Source of the DNA: a virus
IMG/VR virus record: IMGVR_UViG_3300010392_000705
Location: 1-22,282 of that record
Reading direction: 5' to 3' (one strand)
Length of the DNA stretch: 22,282 nt
Position 1 is the stretch's first letter. The number at the start of each line of letters is the position of its first letter. The notes beneath the pieces are model-generated. The model was not told where the DNA came from, ran no database searches, and saw nothing but the letters and a program-made list of their open reading frames with translations. Below, one piece after another: positions 7,877 to 14,616 of this stretch. Made by a program: the position numbers and the translations under genes.

Positions 7877-8653
7877 TTATGCTCCTTGGTTCCAGAGGAA
7901 GTCCACCTTGGGTGCCGGGGTCTCCCAGTTCATGTTAAGCCCGAAAAGCACCGAGCCAATGGTGCGTCTGGCCATGTCCTGATTGCCTACTTCCAAGTGC
8001 ATGGAGGCATGGGCATCTGAGGCCATGGAGATTCCCAAAGTGGCCAGCTCGTCTTTGTAGTTCTGAACGTCACCTTCAATCCGGATGGAGAGCTTGCCGT
8101 TCTTGACCCGGGCCGCCACCTTCAGGTCATGGCTCCGGGCAATCAGGAAGTACTTGCTCTCACTGTTGGTACCACTGATCGGCTGGTACATGTGTTCCGC
8201 TTCAGTCAGAGGCAACTTACTGCTGCTCATCATTTTCTTTATTTCAGTGTCCGATATGGAATTGGCTGCCGGGGCCGGCGCATGTTTCTTCTGGCTGCTT
8301 TTGATCAGCGGCTCTTTGAAGACATTGGCTATCTCATCATCACCACTGCCGGGGCCGGGGACTTCAGGGGCCCCCATCTTCTCCTCCACCTTTTTAAAGG
8401 TGGTCTGCACCATGTGCTGAAGGTGCTCAAGACTGTTCTTCTTGAGTGCCCCCTTTTTGGCCAGAGTCAGGATACCCGGCTGAAACACCGCCTTCTCATA
8501 CAGGCCGTTGTTATGGCTGAAAGCAATGCTGGTAGAGGTTATCGTGCAGTCAACACCAGAATCCAACACATGCTTGGCCGCATGTTCGGGTATGCCGAGT
8601 GATGCCAGCGTTTTCAGCGTTTCTGAATTTCCCATCTTGATTTTGACTCCCAT
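7877..8653 (-). CDS. hypothetical 258-residue protein, first gene after promoter
   Basis: Not recognised. Residues ~1-90 form a helical region starting MGVKIKMGNSETLK. A Pro/Gly/Ala/Ser-rich linker follows at ~95-135 (GAPEVPGPGSGDDE, KKHAPAPAANS). A C-terminal mixed domain ends DFLWNQGA. The layout of two folded parts joined by a flexible linker suggests a scaffold or adaptor, but no catalytic motif is visible. The ATG follows GGAGGG in the common promoter leader. It is the promoter-proximal gene of the operon running through two small genes to the DNA polymerase, so a replication-linked role is possible by context only. Confidence 0.8.
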   Translation of the reverse strand: MGVKIKMGNSETLKTLASLGIPEHAAKHVLDSGVDCTITSTSIAFSHNNGLYEKAVFQPGILTLAKKGALKKNSLEHLQHMVQTTFKKVEEKMGAPEVPGPGSGDDEIANVFKEPLIKSSQKKHAPAPAANSISDTEIKKMMSSSKLPLTEAEHMYQPISGTNSESKYFLIARSHDLKVAARVKNGKLSIRIEGDVQNYKDELATLGISMASDAHASMHLEVGNQDMARRTIGSVLFGLNMNWETPAPKVDFLWNQGA

Positions 8654-8688
8654 TTAGTCACCCTCCGTGAATTGTTTGGGATACCATC

Positions 8689-8717
8689 AGTATCTAACAG
8701 TTCAGGGCGTTTGTCAA
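8689..8717 (-). promoter_or_regulatory. sigma70-type promoter, cassette copy 2
   Basis: Minus-strand TTGACA (8712-8717), a 17-bp spacer and GATACT (8689-8694), followed by an AATTCACGGAGGG leader. It drives the operon that leads to the DNA polymerase. The stop codon of the upstream phosphatase gene lies inside the -35 hexamer. There is no palindrome at this copy. Confidence 0.87.
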
Positions 8718-9394
8718 AGGTTTTTGGCTTTGTGAACCTTGTTGCCGACCCCAGCTTTGCGGTCCCCATGGATGCAGTGACTCACTCTCATGGGGCTCAG
8801 GCGTTCATCCCCTTGTGGAGACTTACTGTAGTTTGCAGGCGGCATGGACGGGTGCTTCGCCGCTTTCTTTGCTACCTTGGTGCCTTGGGCCTTCACGATA
8901 CCGAAATTCTTGTGCAGCCAGTCCACCTGTACCGCAGACTCTACCGCTTTCTGACAGTAGTTCTCCCGAACCCAGTTGATCGAGTCCTTCTCCCCGGACA
9001 GGTGAGTCACCAGAGCTGCAAGGAAGGTACCGGTTCGTCCATGGCCCCCGATGCACCCGGCATGGACTTTCTTGCCGGCGTACATTTGCTCTGCAGTCCA
9101 CTCGATCAATTTTCGGAACTGGGTCACCGATTTCGGGGCCTGCATATCGGTGATGGGGAAGAACACAAATTCTCCCGGTAGCCATGGCATAGACTGGGGC
9201 ACCAACACGTAACCACGGTCAAAGGCAATCAGTACATCCATGCCTTCCGGTGGGGTGTTGGTGCAGGAGCCGCCATGGATAAACAACTCTTTGCCTTCTT
9301 TGTCGATGATCTTGAGAACCGGGTGGCTCTCGTAGCAACGCTTCGGCTGAGTCCAGCCATTGGATGCTTGGTTACTGTAATACGATGCGCCCAT
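8714..9394 (-). CDS. protein tyrosine/dual-specificity phosphatase-like protein 1
   Basis: 226 residues. The signature H-A-G-C-I-G-G-H-G-R-T-G gives a Cys-X5-Arg P-loop with nucleophile C114 and phosphate-binding R120. ITDMQAP around D83 is a candidate general-acid loop at the right distance. This is the hallmark of the Cys-based PTP/DSP superfamily, which hydrolyses phospho-Tyr, phospho-Ser/Thr or, in some branches, other phosphoesters. Residues after ~165 form a basic tail. There is no signal peptide, so it should act in the host cytoplasm. The ATG follows GGGGA and lies 12 bases after the 338-residue gene, so the two are co-transcribed. The TGA stop lies within the -35 box of the next promoter. 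A second phosphatase is encoded 1.1 kb upstream. The substrate is unknown. Confidence 0.85.
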   Translation of the reverse strand: MGASYYSNQASNGWTQPKRCYESHPVLKIIDKEGKELFIHGGSCTNTPPEGMDVLIAFDRGYVLVPQSMPWLPGEFVFFPITDMQAPKSVTQFRKLIEWTAEQMYAGKKVHAGCIGGHGRTGTFLAALVTHLSGEKDSINWVRENYCQKAVESAVQVDWLHKNFGIVKAQGTKVAKKAAKHPSMPPANYSKSPQGDERLSPMRVSHCIHGDRKAGVGNKVHKAKNL

Positions 9395-9405
9395 GTCATT
9401 TCCCC

Positions 9406-10422
9406 TTATGCAGCGATCAGGTCTTTCCGTTTGAGTTTCTTCACCTTCACATGTGGAGTCACATAGAAGAATTCTTCTTTCTCTTTCTTGGCTTTCTTCT
9501 CCGCGACTTCCGGAGTGTTGTTCATCTTAATGGCCCAAGCATGGTAGTTACCATGGGAGCCAAGTTTCATCACCTTCTCCCAGTCGATATGGGTTTCCCA
9601 ATCGGCTGACAGCTTGGCGTCCCGCAACCACTCATAAGTCTTCAGGGCCGGGATCGAAATCTTGTTAAAGAACTTCATGCCTGCATTGTGGCTATAGAGC
9701 AGTTGAGGAATCTGGCCAGACCGCTGAACATCAAGCATCTGCACCAGTTCTTGGGAGTACATGTTGTAGAGCATCCCCTTGTTGAAGATGGGCCCGTTGT
9801 TGTGGCATAGCGTCCAACCGGTGTCCACCATCATTTCCGGGGTGTAAGCCGCACTTACGTACCGGTTCAGGGTCCGAGCTACTTCACCCCATGCAGGGCC
9901 ACCATAGCCCCCCGAGAACTTGCCCTTGAAGAACACGTACTCCATGAAATCCGTGTAAACCCCGAGGTTCACGTTCGGAGCACTGGACTTCAGCTTGCTC
10001 ACCGCACCACCTGAACCACTGCCTTGGATACTGTTCAGGAAATTCCAGCACTCAATGGGGTAGTTAGCCACTTGTATCGCCCCCGGGTTTTGGCAGTGCC
10101 GGGTCTCCCGAGTGCAGATCATCAGCAGGTAGTAGAACAACCGCTCCATGATCTGAGAGCATTGCTGGGTGTAACCCAAGGCCACGTCCAGATGCTCTTG
10201 TGGCAACGGCTGGTCTTTGTGGTACATCAAGTTCAGTTCCGCCCATGCGTGGTTCATCATGTAGAACCTGAGGGCTTCTTCTTCCGGTTCAGCACTAGAA
10301 CCCAGTGCGTTCACCCGTTGTTTCATGGTGGCCACACAGTCTTTAAGACTGGCATTCGTGGCATAGGTATTGGGGATCAGGAATGGCTTTTTGCTTATTT
10401 CAGCTAGGGTATTGGCTACCAC
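9406..10422 (-). CDS. conserved-looking phage protein of unknown function
   Basis: 338 residues from the preferred GTG start at 10422, seven bases behind GGAGGG (10430-10435). An ATG at 10437 would place that ribosome site inside the gene, so I reject it. No known domain is recognised. The protein is mostly helical in the first half. The centre holds a motif-like stretch (GYGGPAWGEVARTLNR, then TGWTLCHNNGPIFNKGM), which has the look of a conserved core with Cys, His and Asn. The C-terminus is very basic (VAEKKAKKEKEEFF, KVKKLKRKD), possibly for nucleic-acid contact. It is the first gene after the promoter at 10457-10485 and is followed by phosphatase 1 after 12 bases, so the two may act together. 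Confidence 0.82.
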   Translation of the reverse strand: MVANTLAEISKKPFLIPNTYATNASLKDCVATMKQRVNALGSSAEPEEEALRFYMMNHAWAELNLMYHKDQPLPQEHLDVALGYTQQCSQIMERLFYYLLMICTRETRHCQNPGAIQVANYPIECWNFLNSIQGSGSGGAVSKLKSSAPNVNLGVYTDFMEYVFFKGKFSGGYGGPAWGEVARTLNRYVSAAYTPEMMVDTGWTLCHNNGPIFNKGMLYNMYSQELVQMLDVQRSGQIPQLLYSHNAGMKFFNKISIPALKTYEWLRDAKLSADWETHIDWEKVMKLGSHGNYHAWAIKMNNTPEVAEKKAKKEKEEFFYVTPHVKVKKLKRKDLIAA

Positions 10423-10429
10423 TTGCTTT

Positions 10430-10435
10430 CCCTCC
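10430..10435 (-). promoter_or_regulatory. ribosome site that decides the GTG start at 10422
   Basis: GGAGGG followed by AAAGCAA and GTG. In the other cassette leaders GGAGGG lies 4-9 bases before the start codon, which supports GTG 10422 over the ATG at 10437 that would overlap this site. Confidence 0.75.
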
Positions 10436-10456
10436 ATGAGTTTTTATTACCCTGTT

Positions 10457-10485
10457 AGTATCGCCCACCCGGCTACGTTTGTCAA
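10457..10485 (-). promoter_or_regulatory. sigma70-type promoter, cassette copy 3
   Basis: Minus-strand TTGACA (10480-10485), a 17-bp spacer and GATACT (10457-10462), then an A-rich leader and GGAGGG. It drives the 338-residue gene and phosphatase 1. The palindrome at 10504-10517 ends 18 bp upstream of the -35 box. Confidence 0.87.
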
Positions 10486-10503
10486 ATAATAACCGGGGGC
10501 TTT

Positions 10504-10517
10504 TGACATTAATGTCA
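10504..10517. repeat. dispersed palindrome copy 3
   Basis: Exact TGACATTAATGTCA. On the minus strand its first three bases are the stop codon of phosphatase 2. It lies between that gene and the promoter at 10457-10485, the same arrangement as copies 1 and 4. Confidence 0.9.
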
Positions 10518-11027
10518 CTTGATAAAGGGCAACACCCGGGACAAGCGGATCAGGAAGGCCATCTTCTTGAGCGGCAATTCCTTCAGGAAGTCTTCTTGCT
10601 GCTTGGTCTCGATAGCGTGTCCCTTGTAGTTGTCCCGAACATACTTGATAGCCTCAACCGCCAGCGCGGCTTGGTTGGGCATCCAGTACTGAGACATGAA
10701 GCTCAGGAGGGTCATAGCCCCCATGAACAGACCGGTGCGGCCAATACCGCCCATGCAGCCCACGTACAGGCTACCGTCTTTCTTCAGGTAATAACGAGCT
10801 TTCTCCAAGCCCTTCATCATGTCTTCCGGCTCCGGCACCGAGAAGTCCCGGGTCGGAATGGCAACATCGTGGGGGAGGTCCATCAGTTCTTCGGCCATGC
10901 AGAAGCCCGGTAGGTCTTTGGGTCGATTACGGTACGGGCCGCCGTAGATCATGCCCCGGACCTTACCGTCCGTGTACCGGATTCCCTTTAGGTCGCTTGT
11001 GCCGGGTGTTGCATCGAATCTTGCCAT
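10515..11027 (-). CDS. protein tyrosine/dual-specificity phosphatase-like protein 2
   Basis: 170 residues. The P-loop reads V-G-C-M-G-G-I-G-R-T-G with nucleophile C91 and R97, and TRDFSVP around D61 is a good general-acid loop. The Cys-X5-Arg layout and following helix match phosphatase 1 (both C-x-G-G-x-G-R-T-G), so the two are probably diverged paralogues, but this one lacks the long basic tail. It should act in the cytoplasm as no signal peptide is seen. The ATG at 11027 has AAGGA upstream, and the preceding zinc-protein gene overlaps its first 65 bases, implying coupled translation. Its stop codon lies inside palindrome copy 3. The substrate is not evident. Confidence 0.85.
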   Translation of the reverse strand: MARFDATPGTSDLKGIRYTDGKVRGMIYGGPYRNRPKDLPGFCMAEELMDLPHDVAIPTRDFSVPEPEDMMKGLEKARYYLKKDGSLYVGCMGGIGRTGLFMGAMTLLSFMSQYWMPNQAALAVEAIKYVRDNYKGHAIETKQQEDFLKELPLKKMAFLIRLSRVLPFIK

Positions 11028-11343
11028 GGGTTTCTTTCCTTCTGTGGTTAGTTTTGCATTTTGGTTCAGGGCAGGTTACTTCGCTGTAAGCCGCTGTGCC
11101 CTTGCAGTGGCTACACCCATTGCCATCGCAATAAGCGCAGATATTGGGTACACGAATCTTTCCAGTACCAAAGCAGGCCTTGCACGTATTGTGCGTCTGT
11201 CTCCCCAGTAGCTCTGCTTCAAATACTCCCACTTGGATGAGGGTTCCGTTCTTCACCAGAAACACCAAGTCCAAGTGTCTTTTGTTCCCCAGCTTATGGG
11301 TCACAGGGGCGGACTTCTCCACCCTCTGGGTGATTTCCTCCAT
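10963..11343 (-). CDS. DnaJ-type zinc-finger protein, start uncertain
   Basis: From ATG 11343 the protein has 126 residues. Cysteines occur in CKACFGTG (54-61), CAYCDGNG (69-76), CSHCKG (77-82) and CPEPKC (91-96). The C-x-x-C-x-G-x-G rhythm is that of the DnaJ central zinc domain, used for protein or nucleic-acid contact; no J domain is present. The C-terminus is basic. The start is unclear: the frame stays protein-like upstream (LTLAPGAEQDLLELFGVI), and a CTG at 11400 lies 12 bases behind GGAG, while ATG 11343 has only a weak GGGGTG. The frame is open to 11517 but that would overlap the CsrA-like gene. The 3' end overlaps phosphatase 2 by 65 bases. Confidence 0.7.
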   Translation of the reverse strand: MEEITQRVEKSAPVTHKLGNKRHLDLVFLVKNGTLIQVGVFEAELLGRQTHNTCKACFGTGKIRVPNICAYCDGNGCSHCKGTAAYSEVTCPEPKCKTNHRRKETHGKIRCNTRHKRPKGNPVHGR

Positions 11344-11416
11344 GTCTATCACCCCAAACAGTTCCAGTAGGTCTTGCTCTGCTCCCGGGGCCAGTGTCAG
11401 CCCGGGGCCTTGCTCC

Positions 11417-11725
11417 TTACTTGGCTGCCGCTTTACTTTTCGTATAGAGATCGCCACGCAGTACCTCAATTTCTTTCGGGGCGTCCACAACCACCCGGGC
11501 CAGTGTGTCAGAGCCACGAAGGCCGGCGCTGATTCTCACGTCTTTGTTCCAGTCAAACTTATCCAACAGCGTGGCTTCACCATCAGTTATGACATACTTG
11601 TAGTCCATGGCCGGGGTCAGGACTGTGATTTCAAATTTGGTCGGATTGACCACCTTGGTCACTCTGATCTTGGTGTCATTGATGTAAAAATCCCGACCTT
11701 CGGGTACGCCTATTACGAGAGCCAT
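11417..11725 (-). CDS. CsrA/RsmN-like RNA-binding protein with internal insertion
   Basis: 102 residues. The C-terminal segment VVVDAPKEIEVLRGDLYTK (residues 78-96) closely follows the CsrA pattern of APKE...V.R..IY, with R90 at the place of the key RNA-binding Arg44. The N-terminus MALVIGVPEGRDFYINDTKI fits CsrA strands 1-2 (L-x-x-x-x-x-G-x-x-x-x-I-x-D). About 40 extra residues (~28-68) separate the halves. RsmN of Pseudomonas is also a CsrA relative with an insertion, though placed differently. CsrA proteins bind GGA motifs in mRNA leaders and repress or stabilise them, so this could retarget host or phage mRNA. The ATG follows GGAGG; the gene lies one base after the Zn-ribbon gene stop. 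The family call is by eye and moderate. Confidence 0.65.
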   Translation of the reverse strand: MALVIGVPEGRDFYINDTKIRVTKVVNPTKFEITVLTPAMDYKYVITDGEATLLDKFDWNKDVRISAGLRGSDTLARVVVDAPKEIEVLRGDLYTKSKAAAK

Positions 11726-11726
11726 G

Positions 11727-12131
11727 TTACGCCTCCAACTTCATGAGTTTTACGGCTTGCACAGTGGCCTTCCAAGTGCTGCCTCCTGCTACGCCTTTCT
11801 GATTGTTCAATCTCATTGCAAGCCCTTTCGCCTGCAGTACCGTTAGCTGGGATGCCGTGGTACTTGGGTCTTGGTCCAACACCGAAGCCATTACCTCCGT
11901 GGTGATTTCGGTGTACGCCACCAACCTGCCAAGACAACTTCGGAGTTTGGTGCCCGCCCGGGGCAAGCTCCCTTCCGTGGCGGTCTCCTGTCTGTAGATC
12001 ATGTACCCATCCGGAGTCTTCCGGGCGAAGTACTTTCTGAATCCACAGTGTGGGCAGTGCTGCACCAGATCGCTCCCCTCGAAATTGAGGAACGACATGT
12101 AGGTGCACTTGGGGCATTCTATCTTTGCCAA
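11727..12131 (-). CDS. zinc-ribbon plus helix-turn-helix protein
   Basis: 134 residues. The N-terminus has a zinc ribbon, CPKC (6-9) and CPHC (26-29). The C-terminal half (TTEVMASVLDQDPSTTASQL, then TVLQAKGLAMRL) has the helix-turn-helix and wing-like layout of a small winged-helix DNA-binding domain. A transcriptional regulator or DNA-end binder is likely. The start is TTG at 12131, eight bases behind AAGGA; no ATG fits without losing the zinc ribbon. It follows the dikinase gene by 62 bases with no promoter seen between, and the CsrA-like gene starts at once after its stop, so these probably form one operon. Confidence 0.7.
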   Translation of the reverse strand: MAKIECPKCTYMSFLNFEGSDLVQHCPHCGFRKYFARKTPDGYMIYRQETATEGSLPRAGTKLRSCLGRLVAYTEITTEVMASVLDQDPSTTASQLTVLQAKGLAMRLNNQKGVAGGSTWKATVQAVKLMKLEA

Positions 12132-12193
12132 GGCCGTAATCCTTCTGGTCTGGTTTCACACATCCTAGCGCAACCACAGGATTACTCCAACTT

Positions 12194-14314
12194 TTAGGAG
12201 AAGATTTGAAAAGCAAGTTTCTCCTCCTTGACTGGGTTCACCGGCTCAGCAATGGTCTTCCCATGGGCCTTCATCACGGCCTTCAGGGTATTGTACGTCT
12301 TGGTGTCACCCACCACGTTCTTGATGAATTCTTCATCCGGTATGCCGTTTCCTGAGAGCAGGTCTTTCAGTGTGCCTGCGGCCTTTAGGAGCTTCACGTT
12401 CTCCGGGACTTTAAGGGTACTGACTTGCACCGTACCCGGGAGCAGGGCCACCACTTCTCTGCCGGCTTCTCCCAGCAAGGTCATGTGGTGGTTGATCCAG
12501 TCCCGTTCCTCTTTGGTCGGGTTCTTACCCAACATCTGAATCATCAACCTGTCTTCGGCATCCAGATTTGAAAAGGGGCCATCAAACTCGACATACAGGG
12601 TGCCAGTCACCTTCTCACCGAGGGCCCGCAACTCCTTCACAGGGTCTTCATTGAAGGTTCCTGTGCCAAGCCTCAGGCAGTAGTCCTTGGTCACCAGCAG
12701 TAGCCCTTCAGGTGGGTGGGCGTCCCCGCAGAGCAGTGACCCTGAGCCTTCTGTCAGAAGGTGAGCAGCATGGTAATTAACTTCTCCGGGTATCACTTCC
12801 TTGGCCCCAATCCAGACATTACCGGTGGAGCCATCAATGGTGATCAGGTCACCTGACTGCACCTGTGTTCCGTCCCCCATGATCAGGGTTCCGTTGACAA
12901 TGGCCAGTTCAGTGCACCCAACAACACACACCTTGTCCATGCCCCGGGCAACAACTGCCGCATGGCTGGTCAGGCCCCCGGTCTGGGTCAATATACCAAC
13001 AGAGAGGTTCATAGCAACAATGTCATCAGGGGTGGTTTCTTTCCCAACCAGAATAGCCGGGTGACCCTCCTCCGAATTGATCTGCTTCACCTGATATTCC
13101 GTGAAGGCCACTCTGCCGGTAACAACCCCACCACCAGCGGCAATACCGGTAGCCTGTGGCTTTCCTGCAGAGTCCTTGTTGATCGCGGGGGTCTTCAAAG
13201 CCAAGTACTGGGCCACAGTCACCCGGGTCAGAGCTTCCTCGGTGGTCAATACTCCCTCGCTCACCATGTCAGAGGCAATCCGGAAGGCCGCCTTGGCAGA
13301 CCGTTTCCCGTTCCGACATTGGAGGATGTAGAGCTTGCCGGCTTGCACCGTGAACTCCACGTCTTGCATGTCCTTGTAGTACTCCTCCAACCGCATGGTG
13401 TGATCACAAAGTTCTTGGTAGGCCTCGGGGTTCCACTTGTTCATCTGGTCGAGCGGGTCCGGGGTCCGGATGCCGGCCACTACGTCCTCACCCTGAGCGT
13501 TCACAAGGAACTCCCCTGTTATTACAGGGTCACCATTGCTTGGGTTCCGGGAGAACAACACGCCAGTACAGGACTTGTCATTGAGGTTGCCGAATACCAT
13601 GGACTGGATGTTGACCGCAGTGCCCCACTCATCGGGGTAGCCGTGCATTTCCCGGTAGGCTTTGGCCCGGTCACAGTTCCATGACTCGAACACCGCCGTG
13701 ATCGCCCATTCCAACTGCTCAATAAAGGTGTCCGGGAATTCCGTGCTATGGGTCTGATAGACGATCTTGTAGCGCCCTATCAGGGTGTCTAGCTGGGCCA
13801 CGGAAAGCTCATGATCATGGGTGACCTCGGCTGTTTTCTTCACTTCCCCCAAGGCACCTTCAAATTCTTCTTTAGGGATACCAAACACCACGTCACCCAT
13901 CATTTGCATGAGGCGGCGATAGGAATCCAGTGCGGCCCGTTTACCAATGCGTTCCGCCCACTCAGGCAGTGACTCCGAAGTCAAGCCCACGTTCAATATG
14001 GTGTCCATCATACCCGGCATGGATACCCGGGCACCCGAGCGAACACTAACCAGTGGGAAGTAGCCAAAGTGCTCCTTCAGGTCATTCAAGTGAATGTAGA
14101 CTTCGTTCTTCAGCAGGTCTGTGACAACATCGTCACCCTTACCAGAGTGCAGGTATTCATTGCAGACTTCCGTGGTGATCGTAAAGCCCGGGGGGATCGG
14201 TAGGTTCAGGTTGGCCATCTCTGCAAGGTTGGCACCTTTGCCACCCAGCAGTTCACGCATTTCTGCGTTGCCTTCTGTTCCGAGCCCGGGGCCAAATGTG
14301 TAGGTTTTCTTCAT
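12194..14314 (-). CDS. PPDK-like dikinase lacking the PEP/pyruvate-binding domain
   Basis: 706 residues against ~875 for pyruvate phosphate dikinase. The ATP-grasp part is strongly PPDK-like: LGGKGANLAEM, VRSGARVSMPGMMDTILNVG (~91-110), GVLFSRNPSNG, GEFLVNAQGEDVVAG and LQCRNGKRS. The phosphohistidine domain is intact: GGLTSHAAVVARGMDKVCV with H451 as catalytic His and T449 at the site that PPDK regulatory proteins phosphorylate. From ~510 on, the TIM-barrel landmarks (RTEHMFF, GHRGCRL, CGEHGG) are missing, replaced by ~195 unrecognised residues. It should take phosphate from ATP onto His but is unlikely to make PEP; rifampicin phosphotransferase and glucan water dikinase show such domains can serve other acceptors. 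ATG 14314 is behind GGAGGG in the promoter leader, and the gene is promoter-proximal. Confidence 0.9.
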   Translation of the reverse strand: MKKTYTFGPGLGTEGNAEMRELLGGKGANLAEMANLNLPIPPGFTITTEVCNEYLHSGKGDDVVTDLLKNEVYIHLNDLKEHFGYFPLVSVRSGARVSMPGMMDTILNVGLTSESLPEWAERIGKRAALDSYRRLMQMMGDVVFGIPKEEFEGALGEVKKTAEVTHDHELSVAQLDTLIGRYKIVYQTHSTEFPDTFIEQLEWAITAVFESWNCDRAKAYREMHGYPDEWGTAVNIQSMVFGNLNDKSCTGVLFSRNPSNGDPVITGEFLVNAQGEDVVAGIRTPDPLDQMNKWNPEAYQELCDHTMRLEEYYKDMQDVEFTVQAGKLYILQCRNGKRSAKAAFRIASDMVSEGVLTTEEALTRVTVAQYLALKTPAINKDSAGKPQATGIAAGGGVVTGRVAFTEYQVKQINSEEGHPAILVGKETTPDDIVAMNLSVGILTQTGGLTSHAAVVARGMDKVCVVGCTELAIVNGTLIMGDGTQVQSGDLITIDGSTGNVWIGAKEVIPGEVNYHAAHLLTEGSGSLLCGDAHPPEGLLLVTKDYCLRLGTGTFNEDPVKELRALGEKVTGTLYVEFDGPFSNLDAEDRLMIQMLGKNPTKEERDWINHHMTLLGEAGREVVALLPGTVQVSTLKVPENVKLLKAAGTLKDLLSGNGIPDEEFIKNVVGDTKTYNTLKAVMKAHGKTIAEPVNPVKEEKLAFQIFS

Positions 14315-14345
14315 CTTACCCTCCGTGAATTTTTGGTGCAGTTCT

Positions 14346-14374
14346 AGTATCTCGCACCCCGGTACGTTTGTCAA
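14346..14374 (-). promoter_or_regulatory. sigma70-type promoter, cassette copy 4
   Basis: Minus-strand TTGACA (14369-14374), a 17-bp spacer and GATACT (14346-14351), followed by AATTCACGGAGGG. It drives the dikinase gene. The stop codon of the BRCT gene lies inside the -35 hexamer, as at copy 2. Confidence 0.87.
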
Positions 14375-14616
14375 ACAGTTTCTTTCAGCTTGGCAAGGAA
14401 TTCCTCAGGGGTTATGAGAACAACACCATTGGCCTCAGCCTTTCTGATCTTACTGGTGTTGCCGTGGCGGCCAGTGTCCCCAACCACCAAAATCTGGGTT
14501 CGTTCGGTGATTGACTTCTCTACGGTGTGGCCATGGTCTTGGGCAACAGCTTCAAGGACAGCCCGGGTAACGTGCTCCCCATCCAATCTGAAAGTGCCAG
14601 TGAATGCAATGTTCAT
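14371..14616 (-). CDS. stand-alone BRCT-domain protein
   Basis: 81 residues making one BRCT domain: MNIAFTGTFRLDG at the start, TERTQILVVGDTGRHGN in the middle, KIRKAEANGVVLITPEEFL near the end. This is the pattern of the BRCT repeat at the C-terminus of NAD-dependent DNA ligase, which binds DNA ends or phosphopeptides. No ligase domain is attached. The ATG at 14616 sits behind GGAGG; an in-frame reading from 14679 would extend into the 55-residue gene. The start codon overlaps the preceding stop (ATGA). Possible roles are binding a host ligase or a phospho-protein; neither is shown by the sequence. The stop overlaps the -35 box of the next promoter. Confidence 0.8.
   Translation of the reverse strand: MNIAFTGTFRLDGEHVTRAVLEAVAQDHGHTVEKSITERTQILVVGDTGRHGNTSKIRKAEANGVVLITPEEFLAKLKETV

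Noticed and set aside
11144-11746. Long plus-strand open frame of 200 codons
   Set aside because: It lies opposite two well-supported minus-strand genes, has no ribosome site or domain, and no plus-strand promoter is seen. Other long plus-strand frames (for example 1210-2073, 2156-3031, 12962-13684) are rejected for the same reason.
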